A stretch of DNA of 64,000 nucleotides from Streptomyces sp. MJM8645 (GTDB taxonomy: Bacteria; Actinomycetota; Actinomycetes; Streptomycetales; Streptomycetaceae): NCBI RefSeq assembly GCF_001625365.1, contig NZ_LJJF01000001.1:5574501-5638500 (forward strand), in the 5' to 3' direction. The notes under the pieces are model-generated. The model was given only the letters and a program-made list of their open reading frames with translations, did no database searches and was not told where the DNA came from. This document shows, piece by piece, positions 41,057 to 49,573 of this stretch. Position 1 is the stretch's first letter. Every line of letters starts with the position of its first letter. Both the position numbers and the translations under genes were made by a program.

Positions 41057-41818
41057 ATGTGCGCACATGTCGTGGTCGCCGAGGACGATCCCAAGCAGGC
41101 CGACCTGGCCCGCCTGTACCTGGAGCGGGAAGGGCACCGCGTGGTCGTCGTCCACGACGGCCGGGCCGCGCTGGAACAGGCCCGGCGCGGCCCGGCGGAC
41201 CTCCTGGTCCTCGACGTGATGATGCCCGTCATGGACGGGCTCGACGTCTGCCGCGCCCTGCGCGCCGAATCCGCCCTGCCGGTACTGATGCTGACGGCCC
41301 GCACCGCCGAGGAGGACCTGCTGCTCGGCCTCGACCTCGGCGCCGACGACTACCTCACCAAGCCGTACAGCCCGCGCGAGCTTGTCGCCCGGGTCCGGGC
41401 CCTGCTGCGCCGCGGGTCCCGGCCGCTGGCCCCGGGAGCTCCCGCGCCGCCGGCCGCGCCCACCCTGCCGCCGCCCGCGCCGCCCGCCGCCGCGCCCTCG
41501 GCGGTGCTGACCGCCGGGGCCCTCACCATCGACCCCCTGCGCCACGAGGTCACCGCTGACGGACGGCCCGTCAGCTGCACGCCCGGCGAGTTCCGGCTGC
41601 TCCAGGTGTTGGCCGCCCAGCCCGGCCGGGTCTTCACCCGGGCCCAGCTGCTGGAGCACCTGCACGGCATCGACCGGTACATCACCACCCGGACCGTCGA
41701 CACCCACGTGATGAACCTGCGCCGCAAGATCGAGCCCCAACCGCGGCGCCCCACCCGCCTGCTGACGGTCTACGGCATCGGCTACAAGCTCGCGGAGGGG
41801 CCGCGCGGTGCGTCGTGA
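41057..41818 (+). CDS. OmpR-family response regulator
   Basis: 253 residues: receiver domain with acidic pair AEDD, phospho-acceptor in LLVLDVMMP, and TAR / Lys in LTKPYSP; then a 40-residue Ala/Pro linker; then a winged-helix C-terminal domain (LTIDPLRHEV ... RTVDTHVMNLRRKIEPQ). It overlaps the kinase gene by 11 bp. Divergent from the secreted peptidase pair, which it might control. Confidence 0.95.
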   Translation: MCAHVVVAEDDPKQADLARLYLEREGHRVVVVHDGRAALEQARRGPADLLVLDVMMPVMDGLDVCRALRAESALPVLMLTARTAEEDLLLGLDLGADDYLTKPYSPRELVARVRALLRRGSRPLAPGAPAPPAAPTLPPPAPPAAAPSAVLTAGALTIDPLRHEVTADGRPVSCTPGEFRLLQVLAAQPGRVFTRAQLLEHLHGIDRYITTRTVDTHVMNLRRKIEPQPRRPTRLLTVYGIGYKLAEGPRGAS

Positions 41819-43697
41819 CGCCCCGCCGCGCCGCAGCCTGCTGGTCCGGCTGCTCGCCCTCTCCGCCCTGGTCTCGCTCTGTTCGATCGCCGCGACGGCC
41901 TGGCTGACCGCCCGCACCACGACGGGCGCGATCAGGCAGGAGCAGCGCCAGGTCCTCGCGGACCAGGCCCGGATCTACCACGAACTGCTCGGCTACGCCG
42001 CGACCCACCCCGACTGGACGGGTGCGGAGAGCACCGTGCGGCGGCTCGCCGCCGACACCGGGCAGCGCATCCTGCTGACCACTCCGCGCTTCGAGCCGGT
42101 CGTCGACTCCGCGGCCGCCGCACCCGGGTCACCGCCGTCGGCCGCCACCGCACCCGGGTCACCGCCCCCGGCCGCCACGCCGTCGGCGCCGCCCCCGGGC
42201 GCCGCCGACCGGACGGTGCTGCCCCGGACGCCCACCACCACCGTCGACCCGCTCTCCGTCGACCTCGCCATGCTGCCCGACGCCCCGGCCGACCGGATCG
42301 ACGCCCGCGCCGTGGGCCCGTTCCGGCTGACGACCGCCGAGCGCGCGGCCATGGAGGAGGCCGCGCGGGACCGGGCCGGCTGCCTGCGGTCGGAACTGGG
42401 CGTCGAGGCGACCGTCACCGACGACGCCGTCGGCCGCCCCGTGGTGAGCGTCCCCGGTGGCCGGCCGCTCGGCGTGCGCTGCGCGCCCCCGCTGGTGCTG
42501 GACGCCCCGACCCGCACCGAGAGCGCCGCCCTCGCCGACCTCACCGCGCTCGTCAACGCCTGCCTGGAGCGCCAGCAGATCCGGCCCGTGACGCTGTCCC
42601 TGGGGCTGCAGTGGGCCCCGGCCCGCGACCGGGAGCAGGAGCAGGTGATCTCCGCCTGCCTCGCCAACTCCCGCCGGCAGCAGCTCGTCCGGTACGTGGC
42701 GCCGCCCGTGCTGCTGTTCGTCGGCGCGCCCGCCGGCGCGGCGGACCAGGCCCCCGCGCTGTCCGCCCCGCACCGCGGGCGGGTCGCCGAGGTCGCCGCG
42801 CTGGTGCTGGTGGTCACCGTGGCGATCACCACGATCGTCGGCCTGCGGCTCTCCCGGCCGCTGAACGCGCTCACCCGCGCCGCCCGGCGGATGGCCGACG
42901 GGGACCTCTCCGCCCGGGTGTCCGCGACCGGCCGCGACGAGATCGCCGGACTCGCCGCCGCCTTCAACGCCATGGCGCAGCGCCGCGAACAGCTGGAGGA
43001 ACTGCGCCGGGCGATGGTCGGCGACATCGCGCACGAGCTGCGCACCCCGCTCAGTAACATCCGCGGCTGGCTGGAGGCCGTCGAGGACGGTGTCGTCACC
43101 GCCGACGGCGCCCTGACGAGTTCGCTGCTGGAGGAGGCCCTGCAACTCCAGCACCTGATCGACGACCTGCGGGACCTCGCCGACGCCGACGCCGGTGAAC
43201 TGGCCCTGCACCGCGAGCCCGTGGACGTCGAGGACCTGCTGGTCCAGGTCGCCACCGCGCACGGCGCCCGGGCACAGGCGTCGGGCGTGGCCCTGGTCGT
43301 CGACACCGCCGACGCTCCAGCCGGGTGCGAGGTGTTCGCCGACCCGGTGCGCCTGCGCCAGCTGGTGGGCAACCTGGTCGCCAACGCCGTCCGGCACACC
43401 CCGGCGGGCGGCACGGTCACCCTGCGGACCCGCCCGGAGGCCGACGCCCTGCTGATCGAGGTCGCCGACACCGGTGGCGGCATCGCCGAGGCGGACCTGC
43501 CGTTGGTGTTCGAACGCTTCTGGCGGGCCGACAAGTCCCGCAACCGGCAGAGCGGCGGCAGCGGTCTGGGCCTCGCCATCGTCCGCAAGCTCGCCGAGCT
43601 CCACGGCGGCGGCGTCCACGCGGCCAGCAGCCCCGGCGCGGGGTCGGTGTTCACCGTGCGCCTGCCGGCTCCGGCGGCCGCCGGGTACGGGGGCTGA
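41808..43697 (+). CDS. Membrane sensor histidine kinase
   Basis: 629 residues (GTG start). TM1 at about 12-36, a large extracytoplasmic domain with Pro/Ala/Ser repeats (about 100-130), TM2 at about 325-345, HAMP, phospho-acceptor IAHELRTPLSNIRGW and a HATPase_c domain (NLVANAVRHTPAGG, DTGGGIAEADLP, GGSGLGLAIV). Partner of the overlapping OmpR-type regulator. The extracytoplasmic domain is longer than usual and not assignable to a known sensor fold. Confidence 0.94.
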   Translation: MRRDAPPRRSLLVRLLALSALVSLCSIAATAWLTARTTTGAIRQEQRQVLADQARIYHELLGYAATHPDWTGAESTVRRLAADTGQRILLTTPRFEPVVDSAAAAPGSPPSAATAPGSPPPAATPSAPPPGAADRTVLPRTPTTTVDPLSVDLAMLPDAPADRIDARAVGPFRLTTAERAAMEEAARDRAGCLRSELGVEATVTDDAVGRPVVSVPGGRPLGVRCAPPLVLDAPTRTESAALADLTALVNACLERQQIRPVTLSLGLQWAPARDREQEQVISACLANSRRQQLVRYVAPPVLLFVGAPAGAADQAPALSAPHRGRVAEVAALVLVVTVAITTIVGLRLSRPLNALTRAARRMADGDLSARVSATGRDEIAGLAAAFNAMAQRREQLEELRRAMVGDIAHELRTPLSNIRGWLEAVEDGVVTADGALTSSLLEEALQLQHLIDDLRDLADADAGELALHREPVDVEDLLVQVATAHGARAQASGVALVVDTADAPAGCEVFADPVRLRQLVGNLVANAVRHTPAGGTVTLRTRPEADALLIEVADTGGGIAEADLPLVFERFWRADKSRNRQSGGSGLGLAIVRKLAELHGGGVHAASSPGAGSVFTVRLPAPAAAGYGG

Positions 43698-43741
43698 GCG
43701 GGCCGATAGCTAAATCATCGACATATGTTTGCCATTGATCT

Positions 43742-44119
43742 ATGCTCACGGCCATGGCTAACCGTCAACTACAGGAGCCGACCCGGCTCGTGCTCACCGC
43801 GCTCGCCGATGCCCCGCGGCACGGCTACGCGATCGTCCAGGAAGTCCTGGCCATCTCCGACGGCCGGACCAAGCTGCTCACCGGCACGCTCTACACCGCG
43901 CTGGACCGGCTCCTCCAGCAGGGGCTGATCCGGATCGACCACGAGGAGGTCGTCGGTGGCCGGATGCGGCGCACCTTCGCCCTCACCGAGGACGGCCGGG
44001 ACGTCCTGGGCGCGGAGACGGCGCGGCTGCGGGCCGGAGTCGTCGAGGCCGAGCGCAGGCTCGCGCTCGGGCGGGGGCCGCGCCTCGGGGCGCTCCGGCT
44101 GAGCGGCGGTGCGGCATGA
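43742..44119 (+). CDS. PadR-family regulator
   Basis: 125 residues (ATG 43742; ATG 43754 also possible). A PadR winged helix, TRLVLTALADAPRHGYAIVQEV and LTGTLYTALDRLLQQGLI, then a short C-terminal helix, subfamily 2 size. ACATATGT at 43721-43728, just upstream, is a short AT-rich palindrome that may be its operator. It overlaps the membrane protein gene by 4 bp, a common pair in Streptomyces in which PadR controls a membrane partner. Confidence 0.9.
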   Translation: MLTAMANRQLQEPTRLVLTALADAPRHGYAIVQEVLAISDGRTKLLTGTLYTALDRLLQQGLIRIDHEEVVGGRMRRTFALTEDGRDVLGAETARLRAGVVEAERRLALGRGPRLGALRLSGGAA

Positions 44120-45123
44120 CCGCGCAGCAGGCCGGGGCGCTGCCCGGCAGGCTCCCGCTGATCGGCATCTACCCCGCCGCCTACCGGGCCTCGCACGGCG
44201 AGGAGATCGCCGCCGTCTTCGCCGAGTCCGTCGAGGGCGCCGACCGGCGCACCGTGCTGCGCGAATGGGTCACCCTGGCCGCGCACGCCGCCCGGCTGCG
44301 GACCCGGCTCAGCTCCGGCGACCCCGCGGGCCGGGCGCTCGCCGGCGCCGCGCCGTACCTGCTGGCCGGCGGGGCGGCGCTGGCCTTCGTCCAGCTGCTG
44401 ATGGGCCTCTTCATCAGGGAGCCGCACTCCGAACTGATGGGCCTGCACACCACGGCCGCGTCCGCGGTGGGCGTGGTGCAGACCGTCCCCTGGCTCCTCG
44501 CGCTGCTCGGCGCCGGCCTCGGGCACTGGGGCGCCGCCCGTGTCCTGGTGCTGGTCGGCGTCCTCGCCCGGATCGGCGCCGCGGTCGGCTATTTCGTCCA
44601 CCCGGCCGGGGTGCTCTTCCTGTCCCTCTACCAGCTGCCCCTCTGGCTCCTGCTCGGGGTGCCGCTGCTCATCGCCCCGCCCGACGGCGTCGACCAGCGC
44701 GTCCGCGCCCGGGTCGGGACGGTCGTCGCGGCAGGTGCCATCGTGCTGCCGATGAGCGCGCTCGTCCTCGCCTGGCCCTGGCGCGAGTTGGAGGACTACT
44801 CCGAGGTCATCTTCCCGCGCAGCACCCAGATGCTGCTCGACGCGTCGTCGGCCTGGCCCGCCGTGGTGATGGCGATCGCCTTCTTCGTCCACTTCGCCGC
44901 CCGCCGGCCCGACCGGCCGCGCGCCGTCGGCGTGGCGCTGGCCGCCCTCCCCTGGGCGGTCATGCTCCCCGCGCCCTACTACTGGGCGCTGCCGCGCGAC
45001 CTCGCCGACCTCGGGCGCAACCTCGCGGTCGTGGTCGGTCTGCTGGCTGTCGCCGCCACCCTCGCCGCGTTCAGCCGCACCCTGGCCGCCTCCCGGAACC
45101 CGGAGCCGGTCGAGCCGGCCTGA
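44116..45123 (+). CDS. Polytopic membrane protein coupled to PadR
   Basis: 335 residues. A short N-terminal soluble part (YPAAYRASHGEEIAAVFAESVEGADR), often seen in PadR-linked membrane proteins of actinomycetes, precedes about eight hydrophobic segments from residue 75 onward. No transport or enzymatic motif is visible. Translational coupling with the PadR gene suggests a joint envelope-stress or efflux role, which is inference. Confidence 0.82.
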   Translation: MTAQQAGALPGRLPLIGIYPAAYRASHGEEIAAVFAESVEGADRRTVLREWVTLAAHAARLRTRLSSGDPAGRALAGAAPYLLAGGAALAFVQLLMGLFIREPHSELMGLHTTAASAVGVVQTVPWLLALLGAGLGHWGAARVLVLVGVLARIGAAVGYFVHPAGVLFLSLYQLPLWLLLGVPLLIAPPDGVDQRVRARVGTVVAAGAIVLPMSALVLAWPWRELEDYSEVIFPRSTQMLLDASSAWPAVVMAIAFFVHFAARRPDRPRAVGVALAALPWAVMLPAPYYWALPRDLADLGRNLAVVVGLLAVAATLAAFSRTLAASRNPEPVEPA

Positions 45124-45176
45124 CCGCGCAGGCGGTGCCCCGAACTGACCGCCGGTGTCGGGCCGGCCGGTCCGAG

Positions 45177-45215
45177 GATCCCCGAGTCCCTTCTTCCGGA
45201 AGGGGCTCGGGGATC
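45177..45215 (+). terminator. Terminator after the PadR/membrane-protein pair
   Basis: GATCCCCGAGTCCCTT pairs with AAGGGGCTCGGGGATC (one G-T pair), followed by TTTC. Confidence 0.8.
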
Positions 45216-45301
45216 TTTCGGCGTCGGTCCTCGGCGGTCGGGCGGTCCGTCCTCGGCGATCGGCGATCGGTGCGCGGTGATCGGTGCACGGTGGCCGGTC
45301 C

Positions 45302-45810
45302 TCAGCGGTCGGCGGAGAAGCCGTTGATGACGCTCAGGGCGCTCAGGACGCCGAAGCCGCCGTCCGCGCAGACCGGTTGGAGCTGGACGTCGCCGACGAT
45401 CTGGAAGAGCTTCTCGGCCGGGTCGGCGGCCGTGGGGTTGCAGACGGGCTGGCCGACGCAGTGGTGGATGGCGGCCACGCCGTCGCCGGTGACGGCGGGG
45501 GAGGCGGTGGTGCAGAAGGTCACCACGCCGATCTTCGCGGGGTTCGGCCCGTCGGGGTCGTGCAGCTTCCACGTGCCGGAGGTGGTGGAGGCAGCGACGT
45601 TGCCGCCGCACTGCCCCGCGGCGGCGGCGGGTGCGGCGGGCGGCGGTCCGGGATGCGCCGGCGCGGTGCGCGGGAGGGCGTACGGGGCGCGGGAGCCGCG
45701 ACTGGGGAAGCGCTGTGCACCGCTTGACCGGGGGGCGCCGGGGAGGGCGAGGGGCGCCGGGGAAGGGGCGCCGGGGGCGCCCTGGGAGAGGGGCGCCGGG
45801 GAAGGCGGGC
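45302..45810 (-). CDS. Cys-containing possible secreted protein, start unresolved
   Basis: Residues encoded from about 45615 down to the stop look like a real protein: CGGNVAASTTSGTWKL, VVTFCTTASPAVTG, HHCVGQPVCNP, ADPAEKLFQIVGDVQLQPVCADG, with six Cys in about 100 residues. Upstream in the same frame (45615-45810) the sequence is Pro/Ala low-complexity with GGGCGCCGGGGA repeats, and I find no ATG, GTG or TTG before the frame enters the overlapping ABC-like gene. It may be frame-shifted, use an unusual start, or be a decayed gene. No family recognised. Confidence 0.4.
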
Positions 45811-45813
45811 GGA

Positions 45814-46536
45814 TCAGGTGGTCGAGCCTCTTCGGAGGTGCTGGAGGCAGTCGGCGATCTCGGCGGGGGTGGAGGGGCCGAGGGCGTCGGCGAGGCGGCC
45901 GTGGTGGAGGAAGACGACGCTGTCCGCGCACGCGGCGGCTTCCGGGTCGGTGGTGACGAGGACCGCCGTGAGGTCGAGGGCGCGGACCGCGCGGCGGAGT
46001 GAGGCGCCGATGGCGCGGGCGAGTTCGGGCGAGTCGTCGTGGCCGGGGGTGTCGACCAGCAGCAGGCGCGGGGAGCCGGCCAGCAGCCGGGCCAGCATGG
46101 CGTTGTGCTGCTGGACCCGGCCCAGTCTCCGGAGCGGCCGCCGCCAGAGCCACAGTCGGGTGACCCGACTGATCTGCCAGGCCTGGCGGCGGCCGAGTGC
46201 GGAAACGCCCGGGTCGACGAATTCACGAACCGTCACATTCGGGTGGACGGGCTCGTGTTGGCCCCAGAGTGCACCGACGGAACCCCGTCCACCGTCGGCC
46301 CAGTGGACCGTTCCGGTGGACGGGGTGGTGACGCCGGCCATGCACTCCAGGAGTGCTGTGGTGCTGGCGCGTTCGTCTCCCATGACGGCACAGAAGCGGC
46401 CTTTTCGTACGCCGAGTGAGAACTCGCGCAGGACCGCTGTGGGACCGTTCGTGCCCGGGTGGATTTTCGACACGTTTTCCAGCGTGACGGCACAGTCTGG
46501 GGCGGCTTCCCGCTCAGCTGGTCCACCTCCCATCAT
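45814..46536 (-). CDS. Catalytically degenerate ABC-ATPase-like protein
   Basis: 240 residues from ATG 46536 (GGGAG 8 bp upstream). The whole chain follows an ABC ATPase (VTLENVSKIHPG, VLREFSLGVRKGRFCAVMG, ECMAGVTTPSTGTVHW, VREFVDPGVSALG), but every catalytic motif is altered: Walker A has G-D-E-R-A-S-T-T in place of GPSGSGKS, so the Lys is gone; the signature reads LGRVQ for LSGGQ; Walker B ends VDTP, lacking the Glu; and the switch His is Thr (VTTD). No permease gene accompanies it. It cannot hydrolyse ATP in the normal way and may be a regulatory or structural relic. Confidence 0.75.
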   Translation of the reverse strand: MMGGGPAEREAAPDCAVTLENVSKIHPGTNGPTAVLREFSLGVRKGRFCAVMGDERASTTALLECMAGVTTPSTGTVHWADGGRGSVGALWGQHEPVHPNVTVREFVDPGVSALGRRQAWQISRVTRLWLWRRPLRRLGRVQQHNAMLARLLAGSPRLLLVDTPGHDDSPELARAIGASLRRAVRALDLTAVLVTTDPEAAACADSVVFLHHGRLADALGPSTPAEIADCLQHLRRGSTT

Positions 46537-46651
46537 GAATCCGCTCCCAGGCTTCCGTAAATGATGCGTGCGGCGACAAGGCATCGTGCGTGCATGCCCA
46601 GAACCTACTCGCTCGTAATGGGTTTAGGCCATGCTGCCCGCATCCGTATGT

Positions 46652-46673
46652 ATGGTGCACTTTCCTAGACCAT
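46652..46673. promoter_or_regulatory. GGTGCA-type near-palindrome, copy A
   Basis: ATGGTGCACTTTCCTAGACC begins here; ATGGT/ACCAT form the outer arms. It lies about 116 bp upstream of the ABC-ATPase-like gene and shares the GGTGCA..TT..CT..ACC core with copies at 48521, 49574 and 57483. Confidence 0.45.
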
Positions 46674-46750
46674 CCGTGTCGGATCCAGATCGCTCCTCGG
46701 GGCGTGTTGCGGGTTCGTTACTTCGGGAATCGTCGGTATAGGGCGAATTG

Positions 46751-47620
46751 TCAGACGAGTGGATCCCCACGAAGAAGCGCCCCGCCCAGGGGGGTCAGGG
46801 TGTGGTGCACTTTGTTGAGCGAGCGCAGGGTGGTGATAAGGCCGGCCGCCCGCAGGACGGCGGTGTGCTGGCTCGCGGCGGCGGTGGAGATGCCCACCAG
46901 CTCGCCGACCTCGGTGGTGGTGCAGGTGGTCGTCAGTACCTGGAGGACGGCCGCCCGGGTGCGCCCCAGCAGGGCGCCCAGGGCCTGGTCGCCGTCGGGC
47001 GCCGGGTCCCACAGGTTCTCCCGGTCGCGCGGGACGGGGATCGGGTAGAGCAGCAGCAGGGGCCGGTCGCCCTGCTGTTCGACCAGGATCGGCGACCGGG
47101 AGAACAGGAACAGCGACGGTGCTATCTCCAGGCCGGTCGACTCCAGTTTGATGTCGTGCCCCGTCCCGGGGACCTCCAGCACCGGGGGGCGCCAGCGGAT
47201 CGCCGGGTGCAGGGTGCTGAGCAACTGGTCGACGCCGCCGCTCATCATGATCTGGGCCCGGGCGTTCCGGTCGACTTCGAGCAGGGTCGACACCTGGTTC
47301 CAGTACGGCTCCACGGCGATCCGGTGGAATGTCTCCAGATCGCGCAGGACCCGCGGTCGGAATTCGTTCCCGGATCCGGCCGTGGAGGAATTTTCGAGAA
47401 TTCGGTAGAGATCCGGGAAAGGGCGGACGGTGCGGGCGAGTTCGGCCAGCGCCCGGCCGTCCCGTTCACCCGCGACCCGGCGTCGCCAGGAATGGAAGAC
47501 GGGGCCTCCGCCGCCCGTCGCGAAGGTTTCGAGGGCGCACAGCGCCTCTCTCATCGGATCCAGATGGGCGGCCGACGATACTTTGGCCAGGCTCGCCGGA
47601 CTGAAGAATATGCGTCGCAT
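46751..47620 (-). CDS. DUF5937/ArsR-type regulator
   Basis: 289 residues from ATG 47620 (AAGGGGGA upstream). The N-terminal 190 residues resemble the DUF5937 domain of Streptomyces ArsR-like regulators (IFFSPASLAKVSSAAHLDPMREALCALE). The C-terminal 80 residues are an ArsR winged helix: RAAVLQVLTTTCTTTEVGELVGISTAAASQHTAVLRAAGLI. No metal-binding Cys pair is apparent, so the signal is probably not a metal. Tandem with a shorter paralogue. It is the best candidate in this region for recognising the recurring GGTGCA near-palindromes. Confidence 0.82.
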   Translation of the reverse strand: MRRIFFSPASLAKVSSAAHLDPMREALCALETFATGGGGPVFHSWRRRVAGERDGRALAELARTVRPFPDLYRILENSSTAGSGNEFRPRVLRDLETFHRIAVEPYWNQVSTLLEVDRNARAQIMMSGGVDQLLSTLHPAIRWRPPVLEVPGTGHDIKLESTGLEIAPSLFLFSRSPILVEQQGDRPLLLLYPIPVPRDRENLWDPAPDGDQALGALLGRTRAAVLQVLTTTCTTTEVGELVGISTAAASQHTAVLRAAGLITTLRSLNKVHHTLTPLGGALLRGDPLV

Positions 47621-47673
47621 TGCTGTTTTCCCCCTTGAAGTTCCGATGCTGTCGCGATCGGAGGTCATCGGTC

Positions 47674-48351
47674 TCAGGCCGGCATCGCTGCCGCTTCGAT
47701 CACGCCCTCGGTCGCACAGTTCGGTCCGTCGGGGAGAATGGGGTAGAAGAGCGTCGGTCCGTCGGCAATGGTGTGGTCGTCCACCAGGACCGGGGAATCG
47801 GGTGCCAGGAAGTAGGACGGCGCAATGGTCAGCCCGACCTCCTCCAGTTGCACGTCCTCGTTCTGTCCGGGTATCTCCAGCGAGCAGGTGGAGAGCCGGA
47901 CGGTCGGGTGAAGAGTGCTCAGCAGGCTGCGGGCGCCGCAGTCCTGGAGGATTTCCAGCCGCTTCTTCCGGTCGCTCTGAACGGTGAGGGAGATCACGTC
48001 CCAGTGCGGGGCGACCATGATGCGGTAGAAGGACTCCAGGTCCCGGAGCAGGCGCAGGTCGGCGCCGTTCCCGGAGTGCCGGGCGCGCCGGACCATGGTG
48101 TCCATGTCGGGGAACGGGCGGATGGTCCGGGCGAGTTCGACGAGCCGCTGGGTGGAGCCGAGCCGGTGGGTGGGACCCAGCCGGCGGGCCGGTCCGACGG
48201 GACGGGTTTTATGCCATCGGAGCCGGCGTTTCGCCTGGCGGTGCCGGGAAGAGAGCAGGTCCAGGGCGAAGAGTGATTCGCTGACCCAGTCCGGGGTCGG
48301 CATGATACGCGTTCTCAACAGGCTTGCCGACGTGAAGTGCAGACGTGGCAC
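47674..48351 (-). CDS. DUF5937-like paralogue without DNA-binding domain
   Basis: 225 residues from GTG 48351; this start aligns with the start of the downstream paralogue (VPRLHFTSASLLR against MRRIFFSPASLAK). Shared segments: ELARTIRPFPD, LRDLESFYRIMVAPHWD, LLSTLHPTVRL, GLTIAPSYFLAPDSPVLVD. It ends at the position where the paralogue's helix-turn-helix would begin, with no frame-shifted remains noticed. It has RLGPTHRLGSTQRL-like internal repeats near residue 85. It could modulate its neighbour by hetero-oligomerisation, or be a truncation. Confidence 0.72.
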   Translation of the reverse strand: MPRLHFTSASLLRTRIMPTPDWVSESLFALDLLSSRHRQAKRRLRWHKTRPVGPARRLGPTHRLGSTQRLVELARTIRPFPDMDTMVRRARHSGNGADLRLLRDLESFYRIMVAPHWDVISLTVQSDRKKRLEILQDCGARSLLSTLHPTVRLSTCSLEIPGQNEDVQLEEVGLTIAPSYFLAPDSPVLVDDHTIADGPTLFYPILPDGPNCATEGVIEAAAMPA

Positions 48352-48715
48352 GAGTCCCCCATGAATGCCGTTGATGTAGGCGGGTCGGGAGCCGGGATCC
48401 ACGGTGAGGTGGATGGTCGATCGTGCGTGACCGCAAGTTCGACATGGCCATGCCCGTTCCCGTACCGACTACGCTACGTGGCGCTTTAGGGGGGTGACAG
48501 TCGAGTCTTCGCCAGTTCGAAGGTGCAGTTCTCTGCACCTGATCCGGATAGCGGACTCGACTCGGTTCGGCCGCCCCCTGACGGGTCGTGTGACCCGTGG
48601 GGCGGGTGGGGTGAGAGAGGTCTGTGGGGCCGGAGTCGCGCCGGACGTGGGTCCGCGCTCTCGGCCTACCTGCCAAGAGCGCGGAAGTTCCTCAGGCGCG
48701 GATTCGATCTGCTCG
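48352..48715. promoter_or_regulatory. Intergenic region with nested coaxial palindrome, copy B
   Basis: 364 bp without a credible gene. AGGTGCAGTTCTCTGCACCT (48521-48540) is a perfect 8-bp inverted repeat with a 4-bp spacer. It is enclosed by AGTCGAGTC (48499-48507) and GACTCGACT (48554-48562), a perfect 9-bp inverted repeat with the same centre (48530.5). It lies about 170 bp upstream of the DUF5937-like gene start on the minus strand. Confidence 0.6.
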
Positions 48716-48826
48716 TCAGATCGTGATAAGCACGTTGATCAGAACGCCAACGGCGACCACCGCGAGGACGACCCAGGGCCACATCGGGCGTTCCTTAGTG
48801 GGCTTCCAGCCGCTCGAATCGGGCAT
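48716..48826 (-). CDS. 36-residue single-span membrane peptide
   Basis: ATG 48826 follows AGGAG with 5-bp spacing, an ideal ribosome site. The peptide has a polar N-terminus (MPDSSGWKPTKERP) and then one hydrophobic span (WVVLAVVAVGVLINVLI) to the stop TGA at 48718-48716. Small membrane peptides of this size are often overlooked. Function unknown; a holin-like, regulatory or transporter-associated role is possible. It lies between a hairpin and the DUF5937 regulator region. Confidence 0.6.
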   Translation of the reverse strand: MPDSSGWKPTKERPMWPWVVLAVVAVGVLINVLITI

Positions 48827-48863
48827 GACTGCTCCTGGCTTGTATTGGTACGGGGAGATTTAC

Positions 48864-48908
48864 GGCCGGGCCCCCCGGAAGACGGGGGACCCAACGAGGG
48901 GCCCGGCC
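48864..48908 (-). terminator. Hairpin between lipoprotein gene and small peptide gene
   Basis: GGCCGGGCCCC (48864-48874) pairs with GGGGCCCGGCC (48898-48908). Located about 110 bp beyond the lipoprotein stop on the minus strand. Confidence 0.55.
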
Positions 48909-49018
48909 AAGGGAATCGGTGGGGGGAACTGTTAGTGCCCTGTTCACCGATTCCGGTCTGTGGTCACCGTGCGCTCGCTGGGAGCCTCAACGGTGACGCT
49001 GGTTCGGAAGCCCAGTCA

Positions 49019-49447
49019 TCACGGGTAGTCGTGGTGGTCGAGGCAGGTCTGGCGCAGTTCCTTGATGCGGTCGTTCTGCTCACCGATGTATCCGACCACG
49101 GTGCGCACCGCACCCTTCTCGCGGATGTCGGCGTTGCGCATCTTGTCGGCGGTCGACTGGATCGCATTGCGGAGCTTGTCGTCCCCGGCCTGCTTGGCCA
49201 GCCCGTCGAGCTCGTCGGCCCGTGCCCGCATCTTCTTGCGGGCCTCCTCCACGTTGTCCGGGAACGGATCGGTGAAGGTCTTGCCGAAGATCTTCGCGCA
49301 CAGCTCGATCCGGTCGGCGGCCTTGGTACTGACCTGGCAGGCGGACGTTCCGGCGCCGACCAGGAGGACGGCGGCCAGGGTCAGCACGACCGTCCTGCTC
49401 CGCCGGTGTCCGGGTTCGGCCCCGTGGCTCCTGCGCATCGGGTACAT
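49019..49447 (-). CDS. Small lipoprotein
   Basis: 142 residues from ATG 49447 with GGGAGGAAGC directly upstream. Signal VVLTLAAVLLVGAGTSAC ends in a lipobox (GTSAC), so the mature protein is lipid-anchored. The rest is helical and charged (NVEEARKKMRARADELDGLAKQAGDDKLRNAIQSTADKM) with two further Cys. No family recognised. It stands alone on the minus strand next to the right-hand biosynthetic operon and is divergent from leuC. Confidence 0.75.
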   Translation of the reverse strand: MYPMRRSHGAEPGHRRSRTVVLTLAAVLLVGAGTSACQVSTKAADRIELCAKIFGKTFTDPFPDNVEEARKKMRARADELDGLAKQAGDDKLRNAIQSTADKMRNADIREKGAVRTVVGYIGEQNDRIKELRQTCLDHHDYP

Positions 49448-49573
49448 GCTTCCTCCCTGGGTCCCGTGGGATCCGATGATCTTCTGCCCGTCGTCCCGGC
49501 GTTGGTTCCGCCTTCGATGACTCCATCCTGAACCCGGGCGCCGCCGATTTCATGGGGGCTTACTTCCGATCCG

